From NCBI GenBank assembly GCA_944389895.1, contig CALXOA010000090.1, positions 25,875 to 89,874 of the forward strand: a DNA stretch of 64,000 bases, written 5' to 3'. The DNA is from an uncultured Victivallis sp. Its GTDB lineage: Bacteria; Verrucomicrobiota; Lentisphaeria; Victivallales; Victivallaceae. The notes beneath the pieces are model-generated. The model ran no database searches. It was not told where the DNA came from and saw only the letters and a list, made by a program, of their open reading frames with translations. Both the position numbers and the translations under genes were made by a program. Below, one piece after another: positions 17,406-28,000 of this stretch. Numbering within the stretch: the stretch's first letter is position 1; every line of letters starts with the position of its first letter.

Positions 17406-19124
17406 ATGGAACAATTTCTGGATATTCTTCTGAACATTGGCGCATTGATCTTCGTTTTCGTGGCGATCGGTTTCTGCGTTTTTTCGCATGAGCTCGGCCA
17501 TTTTCTCGCGGCGAAATGGCGCGGGCTTCACATCGACGCCTTCTCGATCGGGTTCCGCCCGATCTGGCGCAAAAAGATCAACGGCGTTGAATACCGGATC
17601 GGCTGGCTGCCTTTCGGCGGCTATGTCGAACTTCCGCAGGTCGACGCCACCGACGCGGTACCCAAAGCCGCCGACGGTACCGAATTGCCGCGCGCCAAAG
17701 CGCTCGACCGGGTGATCACGGCGGTCGCCGGACCGCTGTTCAATATCCTCTCCGGGCTGCTGCTCGGCTGCATTGTCTGGCTCGTCGGGATGCCCCAGGA
17801 CAGCCCGAAAATGCGTGAAATCACCGTTCTGGAAGTGGAGGAAGGCAGTCCCGAATTTCTCGCAGGGCTCCGTCCGGGAGACAAGATCGTCTCATTGAAC
17901 GGGGAACCTTTCTTCGACACCTGGGCGAAGTTCTACAGCAGGATCGTGTTCACGGTCGGCAAGGTGACCCTCGGCATCATCCGCGACGGAAAACCTCTCG
18001 AAATCACCTATACGCCGATCGACAACCCCAATGCCCCGGGGACGCTGGCGGCGGAAAAGATCACCTATCCCTTCTTCACGCCGCTGATTCCGATCGAATT
18101 GACGCCCGAAAAAGACTCCCCCGCCGCGCGTGCGGGGATCAGAGCCGGCGACCTGCTGGTCAAGATCAACGGGGAACCGGTTCATGAGTATGAGGAATTT
18201 CAACTCGCACTTGACCAGGCCGGAAACCGGCCGATTCCGCTGACGATCCGGCGCGGCGGAGAGATGCTTGAAATGACGGTGACTCCGGAGCCGATACCGG
18301 GGCTCCCTGCGGAATTTACCCGCTATCTGATCGGCGTGATCATGACCTATCACAAGGATCAGCCCGGGGTCTTCGTGCAGGAGATCGTTCCCAATTCGCC
18401 GGCTCAGGAGGCAGGCCTGAAGACCGGTGACCGCCTCATTGCAATCGACGGCAGAAACCTGACCTCTTCGACGGCGATGGCGGAGCGGGTGCAGGAGCTG
18501 AAAACCACTCCGTTCCGGTTGACCATCGAACGTGACGGGAAAGAGGAAACGCTGACGCTGCAGGCACGGGAGGTCCGGCCGCATTCCATCGGAGTTACAA
18601 TCGCGCTGCTGAATCATCCGACGCCGTTTCAGCAGCTCGAGGATACCGTGGTGATGAGCTATCAGTCGCTGCGCGGCATTCTGGTCGGTCTGGCCAACAA
18701 GCTGGGCATGACCGAACAGACCAGTACCATCAAGGCCAGCCACATGTCCGGGCCGCTCGGCATCGGCCTGGTGCTCTTCAACTCGGTCCGTTATTCGTCG
18801 CTGATCAGCGGAATCTACTTCGTCGTGATCATCTCGTTTGCGCTGGCGATCTTCAATCTCTTCCCCCTGCCGGTGCTGGACGGCGGGCACATTCTCTTCG
18901 GCATCATCGAGATCGTTTTCAAGAAACCGCTGCCGACGGTTATCCTGAAAGGGCTTTCGGTCGTGTTCGTCACTTTGTTGATCGGGCTGATGCTCTACGT
19001 CACGTTCTCAGACGCCAAAAGGGTCTACCGCAACTTCGCACCGACATCCGCCGCCACGGAACGCGGCCTGCCGGAAAAACTTCCGCAACCGGAGAAGAGC
19101 GATGCCGCGACGCCTCAGCCGTAA
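17406..19124 (+). CDS. rseP: Site-2 intramembrane zinc metalloprotease, RseP-like
   Basis: 572 residues from the ATG at 17406, with GAGG upstream. The zinc motif HELGH is at 28-32 in the first membrane helix and the third ligand lies in the C-terminal LDGGH motif. At least two, probably three, PDZ-like domains lie between (near 140-200, 230-300 and 315-385), which is more than the two in E. coli RseP. RseP-type proteases cut transmembrane anti-sigma factors and signal-peptide remnants. The neighbourhood with dxr and ispG is commonly conserved for this family. The short zinc-finger protein at 41381 has no membrane segment, so it is not an obvious substrate. Confidence 0.94.
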   Translation: MEQFLDILLNIGALIFVFVAIGFCVFSHELGHFLAAKWRGLHIDAFSIGFRPIWRKKINGVEYRIGWLPFGGYVELPQVDATDAVPKAADGTELPRAKALDRVITAVAGPLFNILSGLLLGCIVWLVGMPQDSPKMREITVLEVEEGSPEFLAGLRPGDKIVSLNGEPFFDTWAKFYSRIVFTVGKVTLGIIRDGKPLEITYTPIDNPNAPGTLAAEKITYPFFTPLIPIELTPEKDSPAARAGIRAGDLLVKINGEPVHEYEEFQLALDQAGNRPIPLTIRRGGEMLEMTVTPEPIPGLPAEFTRYLIGVIMTYHKDQPGVFVQEIVPNSPAQEAGLKTGDRLIAIDGRNLTSSTAMAERVQELKTTPFRLTIERDGKEETLTLQAREVRPHSIGVTIALLNHPTPFQQLEDTVVMSYQSLRGILVGLANKLGMTEQTSTIKASHMSGPLGIGLVLFNSVRYSSLISGIYFVVIISFALAIFNLFPLPVLDGGHILFGIIEIVFKKPLPTVILKGLSVVFVTLLIGLMLYVTFSDAKRVYRNFAPTSAATERGLPEKLPQPEKSDAATPQP

Positions 19125-20214
19125 AATTCAGGTCGGAGTGGTCGGAATCGGCGGCGGCCTGCCGGTATCGATTCAATCGATGACCAACACCGACACCCGG
19201 GACACCGCCGCGACGCTGGCGCAGATCGAACGGCTCCACAGCGCCGGCTGTCAGCTGATCCGCTGCGCGGTCCCGGATCTGGAGGCGGCGCGGGCGCTCT
19301 ACCCAATCACCGAAGCGAGCCCCATCCCCGTCATCGCCGACATTCATTTTGACTATCGGCTCGCAATTGCCGCGATCGACAACCGCGCAGCGGCAATCCG
19401 GCTCAATCCGGGCAATATCGACAATCCGGAACATGTCCGCCTCGTCGCGGAACACGCACTGCGGTATGACATCCCGATCCGGGTCGGCGCCAATTCCGGC
19501 AGCCTGCGCCCGTCGGTGATCCGCCGGATGATCTCCAAGGGGATGTCGCACGACGACGCCATCGCAGAAGCGCTCGTCCAGAGCGCACTGGAAGAGTGCG
19601 CCATGCTCGAGAAATACGGAGTCAGTGCCATCAAGGTCGCCCTGAAATCCTCGAGTGTGCCGGTCACGGTCGCCGCTTACCGGAAATTCGCGTCTCGCAC
19701 CGATTACCCATTGCACATCGGAGTTACCGAAGCGGGCACCCCGGGACGCGGCGTCGTCAAATCGGCAGTCGGCATCGGTTCCCTGCTCCTCGACGGAATC
19801 GGTGACACGTTGCGGGTCAGCCTGACCGCCGACCCGGTCGAAGAGGTGATTGCCGGGCGCCGGATTCTCGAGGCGTGCGGCCTGCGCGACGCAAGCCCTG
19901 AAATCGTCTCCTGTCCCACCTGCGGGCGTACCGAAGTCGATCTGATCGGCCTTGCCAACCGGGTCGAAGATCTGGTCACCGAACTCAAAGCGGCAGGCTA
20001 TGTGATCCGGCTGCACAAAATCGCGGTGATGGGCTGCGCCGTCAATGGCCCGGGGGAAGCGCGCGACGCCGACCTCGGCATCGCCGGCAGCAAAGCCGGG
20101 AAAGTGGTGATTTTCCGTTTCGGAGAAGTAGTGGGCGCATTCGATCCCGAAGCGGGCTTCGAATATTTCAAGGCCGAAATTCTGAAAAACAGCTCCGCTG
20201 AACCGCTCGCCTGA
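19102..20214 (+). CDS. ispG: 4-hydroxy-3-methylbut-2-enyl-diphosphate synthase
   Basis: 370 residues. This 4Fe-4S enzyme performs the penultimate step of the MEP pathway. Motifs: SIQSMTNTDT near the N-terminus, IRLNPGNI, GANSGSL, and C-terminal cluster cysteines in SCPTCGRT and GCAVNGPGEA. The short form without the inserted central domain is seen, as in most bacteria. Its start lies 23 nt inside the end of rseP, so the two are translated from one message. Confidence 0.96.
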   Translation: MPRRLSRKIQVGVVGIGGGLPVSIQSMTNTDTRDTAATLAQIERLHSAGCQLIRCAVPDLEAARALYPITEASPIPVIADIHFDYRLAIAAIDNRAAAIRLNPGNIDNPEHVRLVAEHALRYDIPIRVGANSGSLRPSVIRRMISKGMSHDDAIAEALVQSALEECAMLEKYGVSAIKVALKSSSVPVTVAAYRKFASRTDYPLHIGVTEAGTPGRGVVKSAVGIGSLLLDGIGDTLRVSLTADPVEEVIAGRRILEACGLRDASPEIVSCPTCGRTEVDLIGLANRVEDLVTELKAAGYVIRLHKIAVMGCAVNGPGEARDADLGIAGSKAGKVVIFRFGEVVGAFDPEAGFEYFKAEILKNSSAEPLA

Positions 20215-20238
20215 GGGTGTGTCCAGTTCTCCGGAGCC

Positions 20239-21612
20239 TCAGCTCCCCAGCCGCTCCCAGATCACCCGGACCCGCCAGGCCCGTTCCTCGGCAAGCTCCG
20301 GAGTCCGAGATTCGGAAATCAATCGCAACAAGGCATCGGTCGACGCCAGCCGCAGACTCAGAAAGCCATCCGGCCAGTCGAACCGGATGCCGTCAGTCTC
20401 ATCCACCATCGCCTCCTCATCAAATTCACGCTTCAACAACCGCAGTTGCTGGTAGGCATGTGGAGAATTGCAGGGTATCGTCAACTTGACCACATGGTAA
20501 CGCGGCAGCTCCCGTACCTGTTCGCTGACCGGCTTGCCGCGCACGGCGACCGATTCAAGCAGCAGACCGGCCATCAGAAAACCATCGAAACCAAGCAGAG
20601 AACCCGTCGTGAACGATCCACACCCCTCCCCGCATGCCACCGCGCCGAGCGAACGCATCGCATCGACCACGCTCGCCTGGCCGACCCGGCATTTCTCAAT
20701 TCTGCAGCCGTGCCTTGCCGCGATGTCGTCGAGTGTTCTGGTGCTGCAGACGTTGGTTACAATCCGCGATCCGGCCGGGACCCGGCTCAACAGATAGTCG
20801 GCCACCAGGGGATAGGTCAACTCTTCGGACAACGGCTCGCCGCTGTCGGTCACCACCCCCATCCGCGACAGATCGCGGTTGAACACCAGTCCGGCCGCGG
20901 CGCCGAGCGGAGCGATGATCGACCGGATCGGTGACTCGCTGCGCGGACGCGGCTCCGGATCACGCGGAATCACCCCCGATGGCGTATCGTTGACCGCGAT
21001 CAGGGAGATGCCGAGCAACTCGGCGAAACGCTTCGAATAAGCCGCTCCGGCACCATTGCAGAAATCCCCGACCAGCCGCAGCTTCGCAGCGGAAATCGCA
21101 GCGATGTCAAGTTCTCCGGCCAGAAACTCCCAGTAGAGTTCAAGCTCCTCTTCCGAGAGCGGACGCACATCGGGAATCGCACGAGGTGGCGCATAGCGGA
21201 ACCCCCGCCCGTGGTAGAGGTCAAAAAGATCGCGCTGCCGCAGCGCCTCAAAATACGAGCCGTCGGCGGTCAGCGGAATCAGGGCGTTCCAGCCCGCCGC
21301 CTGGTGACCGCCGGTGATCAGGATGCCTCCGCCGAACCCGAGCCGGGGAATCAGGCAGTGCATCATTCCGGCAGTCAGAATCCCACCGTCGACCACCTCG
21401 CAACCGCCGCCGGAGAGCGCAGAAATCACTGCAGCCTTGAGCATCTCCGAAGAAGTTCGCGGATCGACCCCGACCAGGATCGGCGCCTCAAATCCGAGTG
21501 TGGCGTAGGCGGCCGCGAAATCACTTGCGACACCGGGGGTCAATCCCGCCCCCACAACGCCACGCATCCCGGCCGCCCCGAGGCTGAGTTGCCGTGTATT
21601 GAACTCCTGCAT
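20239..21612 (-). CDS. Phosphoglucosamine/phosphomannomutase homologue without the catalytic serine
   Basis: 457 residues from the ATG at 21612. The fold of the alpha-D-phosphohexomutase family is clear: GMRGVVG near 15, VGVDPRTSS near 48, VDGGILTAGM, and a C-terminal phosphate-loop relic RLASTDALLRLIS. The active site is degraded. The phosphoserine loop, usually TASHNP, reads TGGHQA with Gly102 in place of Ser. The metal loop DGDxDR reads NRDLSR (245-250), keeping only one Asp and the Arg. The sugar loop GExSGH reads GEGCGS. It is probably a non-catalytic paralogue or an enzyme with another chemistry. Convergent to ispG. Confidence 0.8.
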   Translation of the reverse strand: MQEFNTRQLSLGAAGMRGVVGAGLTPGVASDFAAAYATLGFEAPILVGVDPRTSSEMLKAAVISALSGGGCEVVDGGILTAGMMHCLIPRLGFGGGILITGGHQAAGWNALIPLTADGSYFEALRQRDLFDLYHGRGFRYAPPRAIPDVRPLSEEELELYWEFLAGELDIAAISAAKLRLVGDFCNGAGAAYSKRFAELLGISLIAVNDTPSGVIPRDPEPRPRSESPIRSIIAPLGAAAGLVFNRDLSRMGVVTDSGEPLSEELTYPLVADYLLSRVPAGSRIVTNVCSTRTLDDIAARHGCRIEKCRVGQASVVDAMRSLGAVACGEGCGSFTTGSLLGFDGFLMAGLLLESVAVRGKPVSEQVRELPRYHVVKLTIPCNSPHAYQQLRLLKREFDEEAMVDETDGIRFDWPDGFLSLRLASTDALLRLISESRTPELAEERAWRVRVIWERLGS

Positions 21613-21644
21613 CACCCTTTTCCCCTCTATTGTAAATCAACCTC

Positions 21645-21872
21645 TCAGACGAGGGCACAGTAAAGCCCGACCAGAAAGAACGCCGCAGCCCCGAGACAGA
21701 AGAAGAACCGGCACAGTCCGGTCCGGGTCTCCGGCCGCAGACTGCCCGGAGCGGTGTTCCGTCCCGCGAGCCGGTTGAAGCTGCGGGTATGGAGATAACG
21801 CTTCAGGTTGCGCTGCGTCAACTGCCGCCGCTTCAACGCGGCGGCGAGATCGGATTTCGGCCGGGGGGGCAT
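21645..21872 (-). CDS. Small protein with one C-terminal membrane segment
   Basis: 75 residues. The ATG lies 5 nt after the stop of the M42 peptidase gene. The first 50 residues are strongly basic (many Arg and Lys). The last 20 form a single hydrophobic helix (CLGAAAFFLVGLYC), so it would be tail-anchored with a basic cytoplasmic part. No family recognised. The spacing and order M42 peptidase, miniprotein, mutase homologue suggest one transcript. The start codon is followed by a run of seven C. Confidence 0.55.
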   Translation of the reverse strand: MPPRPKSDLAAALKRRQLTQRNLKRYLHTRSFNRLAGRNTAPGSLRPETRTGLCRFFFCLGAAAFFLVGLYCALV

Positions 21873-21877
21873 GGCGT

Positions 21878-22951
21878 TCAGTCGATCCCGGGAATGAAGC
21901 TCTCATTCCCTTTGAATCCGGCAATCGACTCAACCAGAATCCCGATCGCCGCTTCGACGTCGCGCAAATCACAGATTTCGACCGGAGAATGCATGTAGCG
22001 ATTCGGCACGCTCAGAAGCGCCGTGGCAATTCCCGCCCGGGTCATCTGCATCTGTGCCGCGTCAGTTCCGCCGGAAGCACGATGGGCAGCCCCCTCCTGA
22101 TAGGGGATGTTGTGTTCCCGGGCGACCTTGCGGATGTAACGCCCGAGCACCGCATTGTTGTCGCAGCTGCGATTCAGTTCCGGTCCGCCGCCGAGCCGGA
22201 TGTCGCCGAGAAGTTTCTTCGGAATGTCCGGCAGATCGGTCGCAAAGCCGACGTCGATTGCGAATCCGACCTGGGGATCGACCCCGAATGTACTGGTGTG
22301 CGCCCCGCGCAGCCCGACCTCCTCCTGAACGGTGCCGACGCCGTAAACCGCGACATTGAGTTTGCGCTCGGAGAGCTGCCGGACGGTTTCGGCGACGATG
22401 AAGGCGCCCACCTTGTCATCCATCCCTTTGGACATGAACCGATGATCGTTGAAGAGCCGGAAATTGGACTTCACTGCGACCGGGTCGCCGATCGCAACGA
22501 GTTTCTCGGCCTCGGCCTTGTTTTCAGCACCGATGTCGATCCACATGTCGGAAAGTTCCGGCGGCACATCACGCTCGGCAGGCTTCAGCAGATGAATCGG
22601 CTTCTTGCCGATGACGCCGGGAATGCGCCCTTTTTCCGTCAGAATCTCCACCTCTGTGGAGGGGACATTGAGCTTGTCGATTCCGCCGTTCGGCCGGAAG
22701 TAGAGCAACCCCTCGTCGGAAATGTAGACGATCTGAAAACCGATTTCATCGTAATGACCGGCAAGCATCACCCGCATCGGCGCACCGGGGTTGAGCACCG
22801 CGATCGTGTTGCCGAGCACATCGGTTCTGACCTCGTCGCAGCACGGCTTGAGATAGTTGCGGAACACTGCGGCGGCCTCCTCCTCAAATCCCGAGGGACT
22901 TGATGCGGTCATGAACTCGCGCAGAAATTTCAAACTTTTTTCGGACAACAT
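21878..22951 (-). CDS. M42-family metallo-aminopeptidase
   Basis: 357 residues; ribosome site AGAGGTG before the ATG at 22951. The M42 family are tetrahedral cytosolic aminopeptidases, sometimes labelled endoglucanase M. The dinuclear metal ligands and base are all visible: AGHYDEIG (His), KGMDDKVG (bridging Asp), VQEEVGLRGA (catalytic Glu and ligand Glu), AIDVG (Asp) and NRYMHSPVE (His). No signal peptide. Likely completes degradation of peptides in the cytoplasm. Confidence 0.93.
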   Translation of the reverse strand: MLSEKSLKFLREFMTASSPSGFEEEAAAVFRNYLKPCCDEVRTDVLGNTIAVLNPGAPMRVMLAGHYDEIGFQIVYISDEGLLYFRPNGGIDKLNVPSTEVEILTEKGRIPGVIGKKPIHLLKPAERDVPPELSDMWIDIGAENKAEAEKLVAIGDPVAVKSNFRLFNDHRFMSKGMDDKVGAFIVAETVRQLSERKLNVAVYGVGTVQEEVGLRGAHTSTFGVDPQVGFAIDVGFATDLPDIPKKLLGDIRLGGGPELNRSCDNNAVLGRYIRKVAREHNIPYQEGAAHRASGGTDAAQMQMTRAGIATALLSVPNRYMHSPVEICDLRDVEAAIGILVESIAGFKGNESFIPGID

Positions 22952-23214
22952 GATGACACCTCTGAAACTAGTGTTGTATATATTTCGACACGTGCATAAG
23001 CACCATATCTTTTAAGATAATCCGGCGAATCGTTTTTTTCCATGTAAAACCGGAGGAAAATATTCTCTTTTTCCACAGGATGGAAACAATTGCGACGGCA
23101 GTTTTCTCCGATGAGACAATCCGGAGGCTGCGGAAGCAGAACCACCGTCCCGCCGACAAAGCTCTCTCCTCCCGGTTGCAAACTCCAAAAATCAATTTTT
23201 TTTCACTGCACCTC
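22952..23214. other. Intergenic region between divergent M42 peptidase and lacI genes
   Basis: No convincing gene. A perfect 12-bp palindrome ATCTTTTAAGAT (23007-23018) and GTGC-N4-GCAC (22992-23003) lie upstream of the M42 peptidase gene and could be regulator sites. A minus-strand open frame (22930-23181, about 83 codons, with GGGAGGAG near its start) has some protein-like composition but overlaps the peptidase start and is not supported further. Confidence 0.4.
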
Positions 23215-23243
23215 TTGACATCATGTTTGTTTTCAGGTATAAT
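23215..23243 (+). promoter_or_regulatory. Consensus sigma-70 promoter of the glycan operon
   Basis: TTGACA (23215-23220), a 17-bp spacer and TATAAT (23238-23243) form a full-consensus promoter. The expected start near 23250 gives a short leader of about 33 nt before the lacI-family ATG. Such a strong promoter suggests control by repression, matching the palindrome at 23253. Confidence 0.8.
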
Positions 23244-23252
23244 TAAAACAGC

Positions 23253-23270
23253 ATATGAATCGTGTCATAT
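23253..23270. promoter_or_regulatory. Predicted LacI-family operator
   Basis: ATATGA-N6-TCATAT is a perfect 6+6 inverted repeat with CG at the exact centre, the usual layout of LacI/GalR-family operators. It sits at the expected transcription start of the consensus promoter, where bound repressor would block transcription of the regulator's own operon. Binding by the adjacent regulator is inferred. Confidence 0.6.
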
Positions 23271-23282
23271 AGAGTAAAAACC

Positions 23283-24287
23283 ATGCCTGCGACAAAACCA
23301 TTCGGCCGGGTGACGGCAAAAGATGTGGCGGAACGAGCCGGAGTATCGCGTTCGCTGGTCTCCATGTATCTGGGCGGCAACAAGAATGCCTGGTTATCGG
23401 AAAGCACGAAACGGCGGATCGACGAAGTGGTCAAAACGCTCGGTTATCAGCCGAACACGCTGGCCCGGGCACTTCGGAGCGGCCGGACCAACACCATCGG
23501 GTTGCTGATGGGGGGAATCTCGGATCCTTTCGGCGGCCTCCTTGCCGAAGCGATTATGGATGAGGTGGAAAAACACGGTTACCGGCTCTTCATTGCGGTC
23601 ACCCGTTTCGACCGGAAACGGGAACGGGAGGCGCTGCTCAATATGTTCAACCATCAGATCGACGGGATCATTTATATGCTTTCCGCCGACTTTGATGAGG
23701 ATTTTTTCCGGAAGCTCGATCACTCTTCCTGTCCGGTTCTGCTGACGGAGAATCATCCGGAAATCGATCTGGACAGTGTCTGTTTCGATCTGCGGCCGGG
23801 ATTGCGCGGCGCCATCCATCACCTCGAAAAGCTCGGTTGCCGCAGCATTCTTCTGCAGACCGGCTGTTATGACCGGATGGAGGAGCAGTGGAAAAGTCTC
23901 TCCGGTGAGTTCAGTTGCAACGTGGAAACCTTTCACTGGAATCCGGCGACCCACACGCAGGAGGAGTTCATCCGGAAAGTTCTGGATACCCGTCCGGACG
24001 GAATCGTCTCACAGGGAATGCAGCTGGAGAAAACCGCCTTCAGTTCTTCCGATTATCACCCCAGACTCATCGAATTCAGCATGTTGCCGCAGCCCCGGAC
24101 GACAGTTGACGGCGTAATCAATCTACCCTTTCATGCCCGTGTGGAAAAAATCGTCGAAGTTCTGGTCGCCCAGATCGAAAAACCATCTGCTCAGAAAATG
24201 AAAATTGCGATTCCAAGCGAGTTCCTTACGCCGGATGAAATACAGAAATTACAGAAGCAACCCAGAAGAAAAACAGTTTCCGCATGA
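23283..24287 (+). CDS. LacI/GalR-family transcriptional regulator
   Basis: 334 residues from the ATG at 23283; a GTG at 23262 lies within the operator and is less likely. The helix-turn-helix is at about 10-30 ([20 protein letters not shown]), followed by the hinge ([19 protein letters not shown]) and a sugar-binding core of periplasmic-binding-protein type. The core is slightly short and ends in a basic tail ([10 protein letters not shown]). It is first in a tight operon with a pseudopilin and glycoside hydrolases, so the likely effector is an oligosaccharide released by them. Autoregulation through the site at 23253-23270 is probable. Its stop overlaps a possible downstream ATG (24284). Confidence 0.92.
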   Translation: MPATKPFGRVTAKDVAERAGVSRSLVSMYLGGNKNAWLSESTKRRIDEVVKTLGYQPNTLARALRSGRTNTIGLLMGGISDPFGGLLAEAIMDEVEKHGYRLFIAVTRFDRKREREALLNMFNHQIDGIIYMLSADFDEDFFRKLDHSSCPVLLTENHPEIDLDSVCFDLRPGLRGAIHHLEKLGCRSILLQTGCYDRMEEQWKSLSGEFSCNVETFHWNPATHTQEEFIRKVLDTRPDGIVSQGMQLEKTAFSSSDYHPRLIEFSMLPQPRTTVDGVINLPFHARVEKIVEVLVAQIEKPSAQKMKIAIPSEFLTPDEIQKLQKQPRRKTVSA

Positions 24288-24313
24288 TCAACCAGCCAAG
24301 GAGAACAGTGCGC

Positions 24314-25015
24314 ATGAAAAAGTCGTCTTCCGGATTTTTTACATTGATTGAACTTCTTGTTGTTATTGCGATCATCGCTATTCTCGCGGCAATGTTGCTT
24401 CCGGCTCTCACCATGGCACGGGAGAAGGCGAAATCCACGAACTGCATGTCGAATCAGAAACAACTCGTCTTCGCCTGCCTCCAGTATACCCAGGAATACG
24501 GTTGCATGGTCCGGAACGGTATGCCGGCCGGGTTTGCCAACCAGCCGTACGCGGCACGACTCGGGGCGACCGGGCTGCTGCCGTGGCAGGAAAATCCTGA
24601 AAACTGCTGGTATCCGACCGGGGTGTACCGCTGCCCCTCCGGAGCGAAGAAATGGAGCGGCATGTATGGGCTGATGATGGCCGACATGCGCGCCGACAAA
24701 CCCGACGACACCGGGTACTATTACGGGGGTGAATATGCAAAACAACTCTACAATCCCTCCAAGAAAATTCTGCTCGGGGACAGCGCAAACAGCTACTGGA
24801 AATTCGGCGCCCCCTACTGGCGGCTGACGTCAAATCCGGATGACGGCTCCTTCGAAGGATTTCTGGTGATCCACTCCGGATTTTTCAATGTTGCGTTCTG
24901 CGACGGACACGTCGGCAGAATCCGTGGTGTCAACGTGAACACGGCATTTGTCATCGATACCGGATCTTTTGCACCGGCAAGCCGGAGCGTACCCAGTACA
25001 ATTTACAACCCCTAG
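24314..25015 (+). CDS. Type II pseudopilin-like protein
   Basis: 233 residues from the ATG at 24314, with AAGGAG ten bases upstream; GTG 24308 or ATG 24284 are possible. The N-terminus is a class III signal (MKKSSSGF, then [19 protein letters not shown]) for prepilin peptidase. The residue just before FTLIE is Phe, with Gly one further back, unlike the usual Gly. The C-terminal domain has a conserved Cys (STNCMSN) and ends with an H-x9-DGH element (FCDGH). Proteins of this type are abundant in Lentisphaerota and Planctomycetes; their role is unknown. Location between the regulator and the glycosidases suggests surface glycan binding or secretion. Confidence 0.88.
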   Translation: MKKSSSGFFTLIELLVVIAIIAILAAMLLPALTMAREKAKSTNCMSNQKQLVFACLQYTQEYGCMVRNGMPAGFANQPYAARLGATGLLPWQENPENCWYPTGVYRCPSGAKKWSGMYGLMMADMRADKPDDTGYYYGGEYAKQLYNPSKKILLGDSANSYWKFGAPYWRLTSNPDDGSFEGFLVIHSGFFNVAFCDGHVGRIRGVNVNTAFVIDTGSFAPASRSVPSTIYNP

Positions 25016-25028
25016 GATCGTGTTCATC

Positions 25029-28000
25029 ATGAAGTTGCTGAAACTCATTCTCGCTGCTGCGGCACTGCCGCTGGCTGCAGCCGAAACCACGAAAGAAGGC
25101 TGGATCGCCGACTGGCTGGTCGGCGGACCGTTTCCAAGCTATCAGGTCGAGGATCGCGGAACCGGATTCGATACCGACTTCCTCAACGGCGAAGAATCAT
25201 TCCGCCCCTTCCCCGGCTTGAAACAGGAAGTGCAGTTTCTGGCCGACCGGGGAAAGCTGATCGCCGGAATCGGTTCGACCAACGAATGGGGTTTTTCTGA
25301 GAGCCGAACCATTCCGGTGGTCTGGAAGCCGATGCACTTCGAGCGGCCGGAGAGGATCGAACTGAACGGTTTCTTCTCTCCGATTGATGACCACTTCGTC
25401 TATTACGCCGCCTGCTGGATCGAATCGCCGGAAACACAGCAGGTCAGGTTTCGCCTCGGCAGCGACGACGACCACAAACTTTACGTCAACGGCAAACTGA
25501 TCGGCTCCTCCGCCACCTCTCAGGACATCATGCCGGACAACTTCATCTATTCCGGGGAGTTGAAGCGGGGCCTCAACTCCCTTCTGCTGAAAGTGGTGGA
25601 TCGTACCGGGGGAACCGGTTACTGCGTTGCGCTCTCGGATGGCCGGGACAGGCCTCTCGCCGGTCTCCGCATTCACACCGATGATCCGCGCCGTGCGACC
25701 GGGGCGGATGTCTGGGAGAACGGATTCGGCGCCCGCTTCGAATTTTCCTCCCCGGAACTTTTTTCCGACACCGCGCCTCTCCTGAAACTTCATTTCTTCC
25801 CACCCGTCGCCGGCGATTACGAACTCCGGCTCGGAAACGCGGAAACCCGCATCACGGACCGGGGAGTATGGGAGCTCTCGCCCGCATTGAAAACCGGAGA
25901 AAATCCGCTTCGGCTGGAAGTACGCGAAAAAGGACGGATCGTCGCGGTGCTGGAACATTCCGTCACGGTATATTCGCGGGAAACGCTGGAACAGGAAAAC
26001 GCCGCATTGAGCAGGGAGCTGGAGGAGCTGCGCGCCACCCGGAAAAAACTCGACGGAGAGTTCCGTGAGAGTGCCCGGAGGCTCGCCGAACTCAAAAAAC
26101 GTCTTGCGGAAAGTCGCAGCGCACTTGAAGCACGTTACACCGCGGAACACGCGACGGCAGCCGCGCAGGGAAGCGCCTCCATTTCGGAAGAACTGCCGGG
26201 CAGCGACACCCGCTCCCGACTCTGCCTCAACGGGGAATGGCGGATCGGTTCCTCCCGTGATCATATTGACGGAACTGTGCGGCTGCCGGCTCCGATGCAC
26301 GACCGCTTCTTCCGCAGCTGGTATTACCCGTTGAAAAACCGAACCGGAGACCCGGGCGGCGAAGTGATTCCCCTTCCCGGCTGGGAGGAGTTCCACTTCG
26401 ACGAACGAATGTGTGATGGCGACGTCTGGTTCGCGCGGGAGTTCGAGGTGGACGATCCCTCGGGGAACGCCTTTTTCGTCTCGGAAAACATCTACGGGAA
26501 AATCACCCTTTACCTGAACGGCATGGAGTGCGGTACCTACGCCGGCCGGATCGGCATCGTCGAGATTCCGCTTCAGAACGTCAGGCGGGGGATCAATCGT
26601 CTCGAAATCCATTTCACATCTCCTGGCAGGGCCTTCGGTTATTTCGTCAACGGAAAATACGGACTTCAGGGGGATCTGTACGTGGACTTCCAGGCGCCGG
26701 TCCGGGTGTCGGACGTCTGGGTGAAGCCATCCTGGCGGAAGGCCGCTCTGAAGACGCAGAGTACCATCGAGAACCGGAGTGACAAGCCGGTGAAGTTCCG
26801 CCTTCGCCAATATGCGGTCAGGGATGGGCGAATCCGTTTCCGGCTGCCGGAACGGACCGGCACTCTCGCTCCCGGCAAAACGGCAACGCTTGACAATCGC
26901 GGCCGCTGGGCTGATCCGGCGCTGTGGTCGCCGGAACATCCGGAACTTTACGAACTGGTTTCCGATCTGGAGGTGGAGGGCAGGCTCGTCGACCGCAGAC
27001 GGGACCGGTTCGGATTCCGGGAGTTCTGGATTCACGCGACCGACTTCTATCTCAACGGGAAACGCATCATCCTGCAGGGCGATGTCGGCCATGCGGACTG
27101 GAACAACGCAAAATTGTGTGATGTCGCCTGGCCGCTCTATCGGGGAGACGGCATCAACACGCTGCGCATCCACGACTCCAGCTACTGGAGTGCGGAATTT
27201 TTCCGAAAATGCGATGAGCTCGGGATGCTGGCATATGCCCAGATGTATCCGGTTCTTCACCGCGGCCGGCCGAATCCGGAGAAGTTCACCACCATCGAAG
27301 AGTGGCTCAAGGATCCACTGCACCAGTTCAACCTCGACGCCTACCGTGCCTGGCATCGTATGATCCGCAACTCACCCTCGGTGGTGATCTATTCGACCGA
27401 CAATGAGATCCTCACTCAGGCCTGGGACCGTCTCGATCAGCTGGAGTACAATCTGCGGAACGACAGGCTCGGTGCAATGTACGGGCGTTTCGTCAAATCG
27501 CTCGACCCCGACATTGTCATCACCCGCGACGGTGACATCGGCACCTGGAATCACAAGGGACGCTGGTTCGAAGATCCCCCCTGCGATACGGCGAACTACC
27601 ACTACCCGGATTACAATCCGGAGCTCTGGGTGAAGAACTGGCAGAGCACCTATGAGTTTCGCCCGGTGATCTTCGGGGAGAGCCTCTACTGCTCCTACGG
27701 CGCCAATGACTGGACGGGAGCGCTGCCCTCCGTGGTTGCCCGGAAAGCCGAAACGGTACGGCGGATCGCCTCGCTTTACCGGGAGCAGGAAATACCGGCC
27801 CAGATCTACATGGGACTCGGACTCGACGGATTCATCCAGCTCAATCCGGACGGTTCCGGTTCGCCGTGGGGGATTCCGGGTGAAACGCCGCAGGCACTGG
27901 CCGCCCGCGAACAACAGGCGTCGCCACGCACCTACCCATGGCGGCCGGTCGAGTGGCCGGCACTCTCCGGCCGGGGACAGCGGCCGCAGGCGGTCTCCAT

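Noticed and set aside
20212..20241. Possible terminator between ispG and the mutase homologue (CTGAGG with CCTCAG)
   Set aside because: The stem is only six base pairs with a long loop and no T-run.
22930..23181. Possible small minus-strand gene of about 83 codons
   Set aside because: Overlaps the M42 peptidase start and matches no family. A GGGAGGAG near its start is the only support, so it is only mentioned in the intergenic note.
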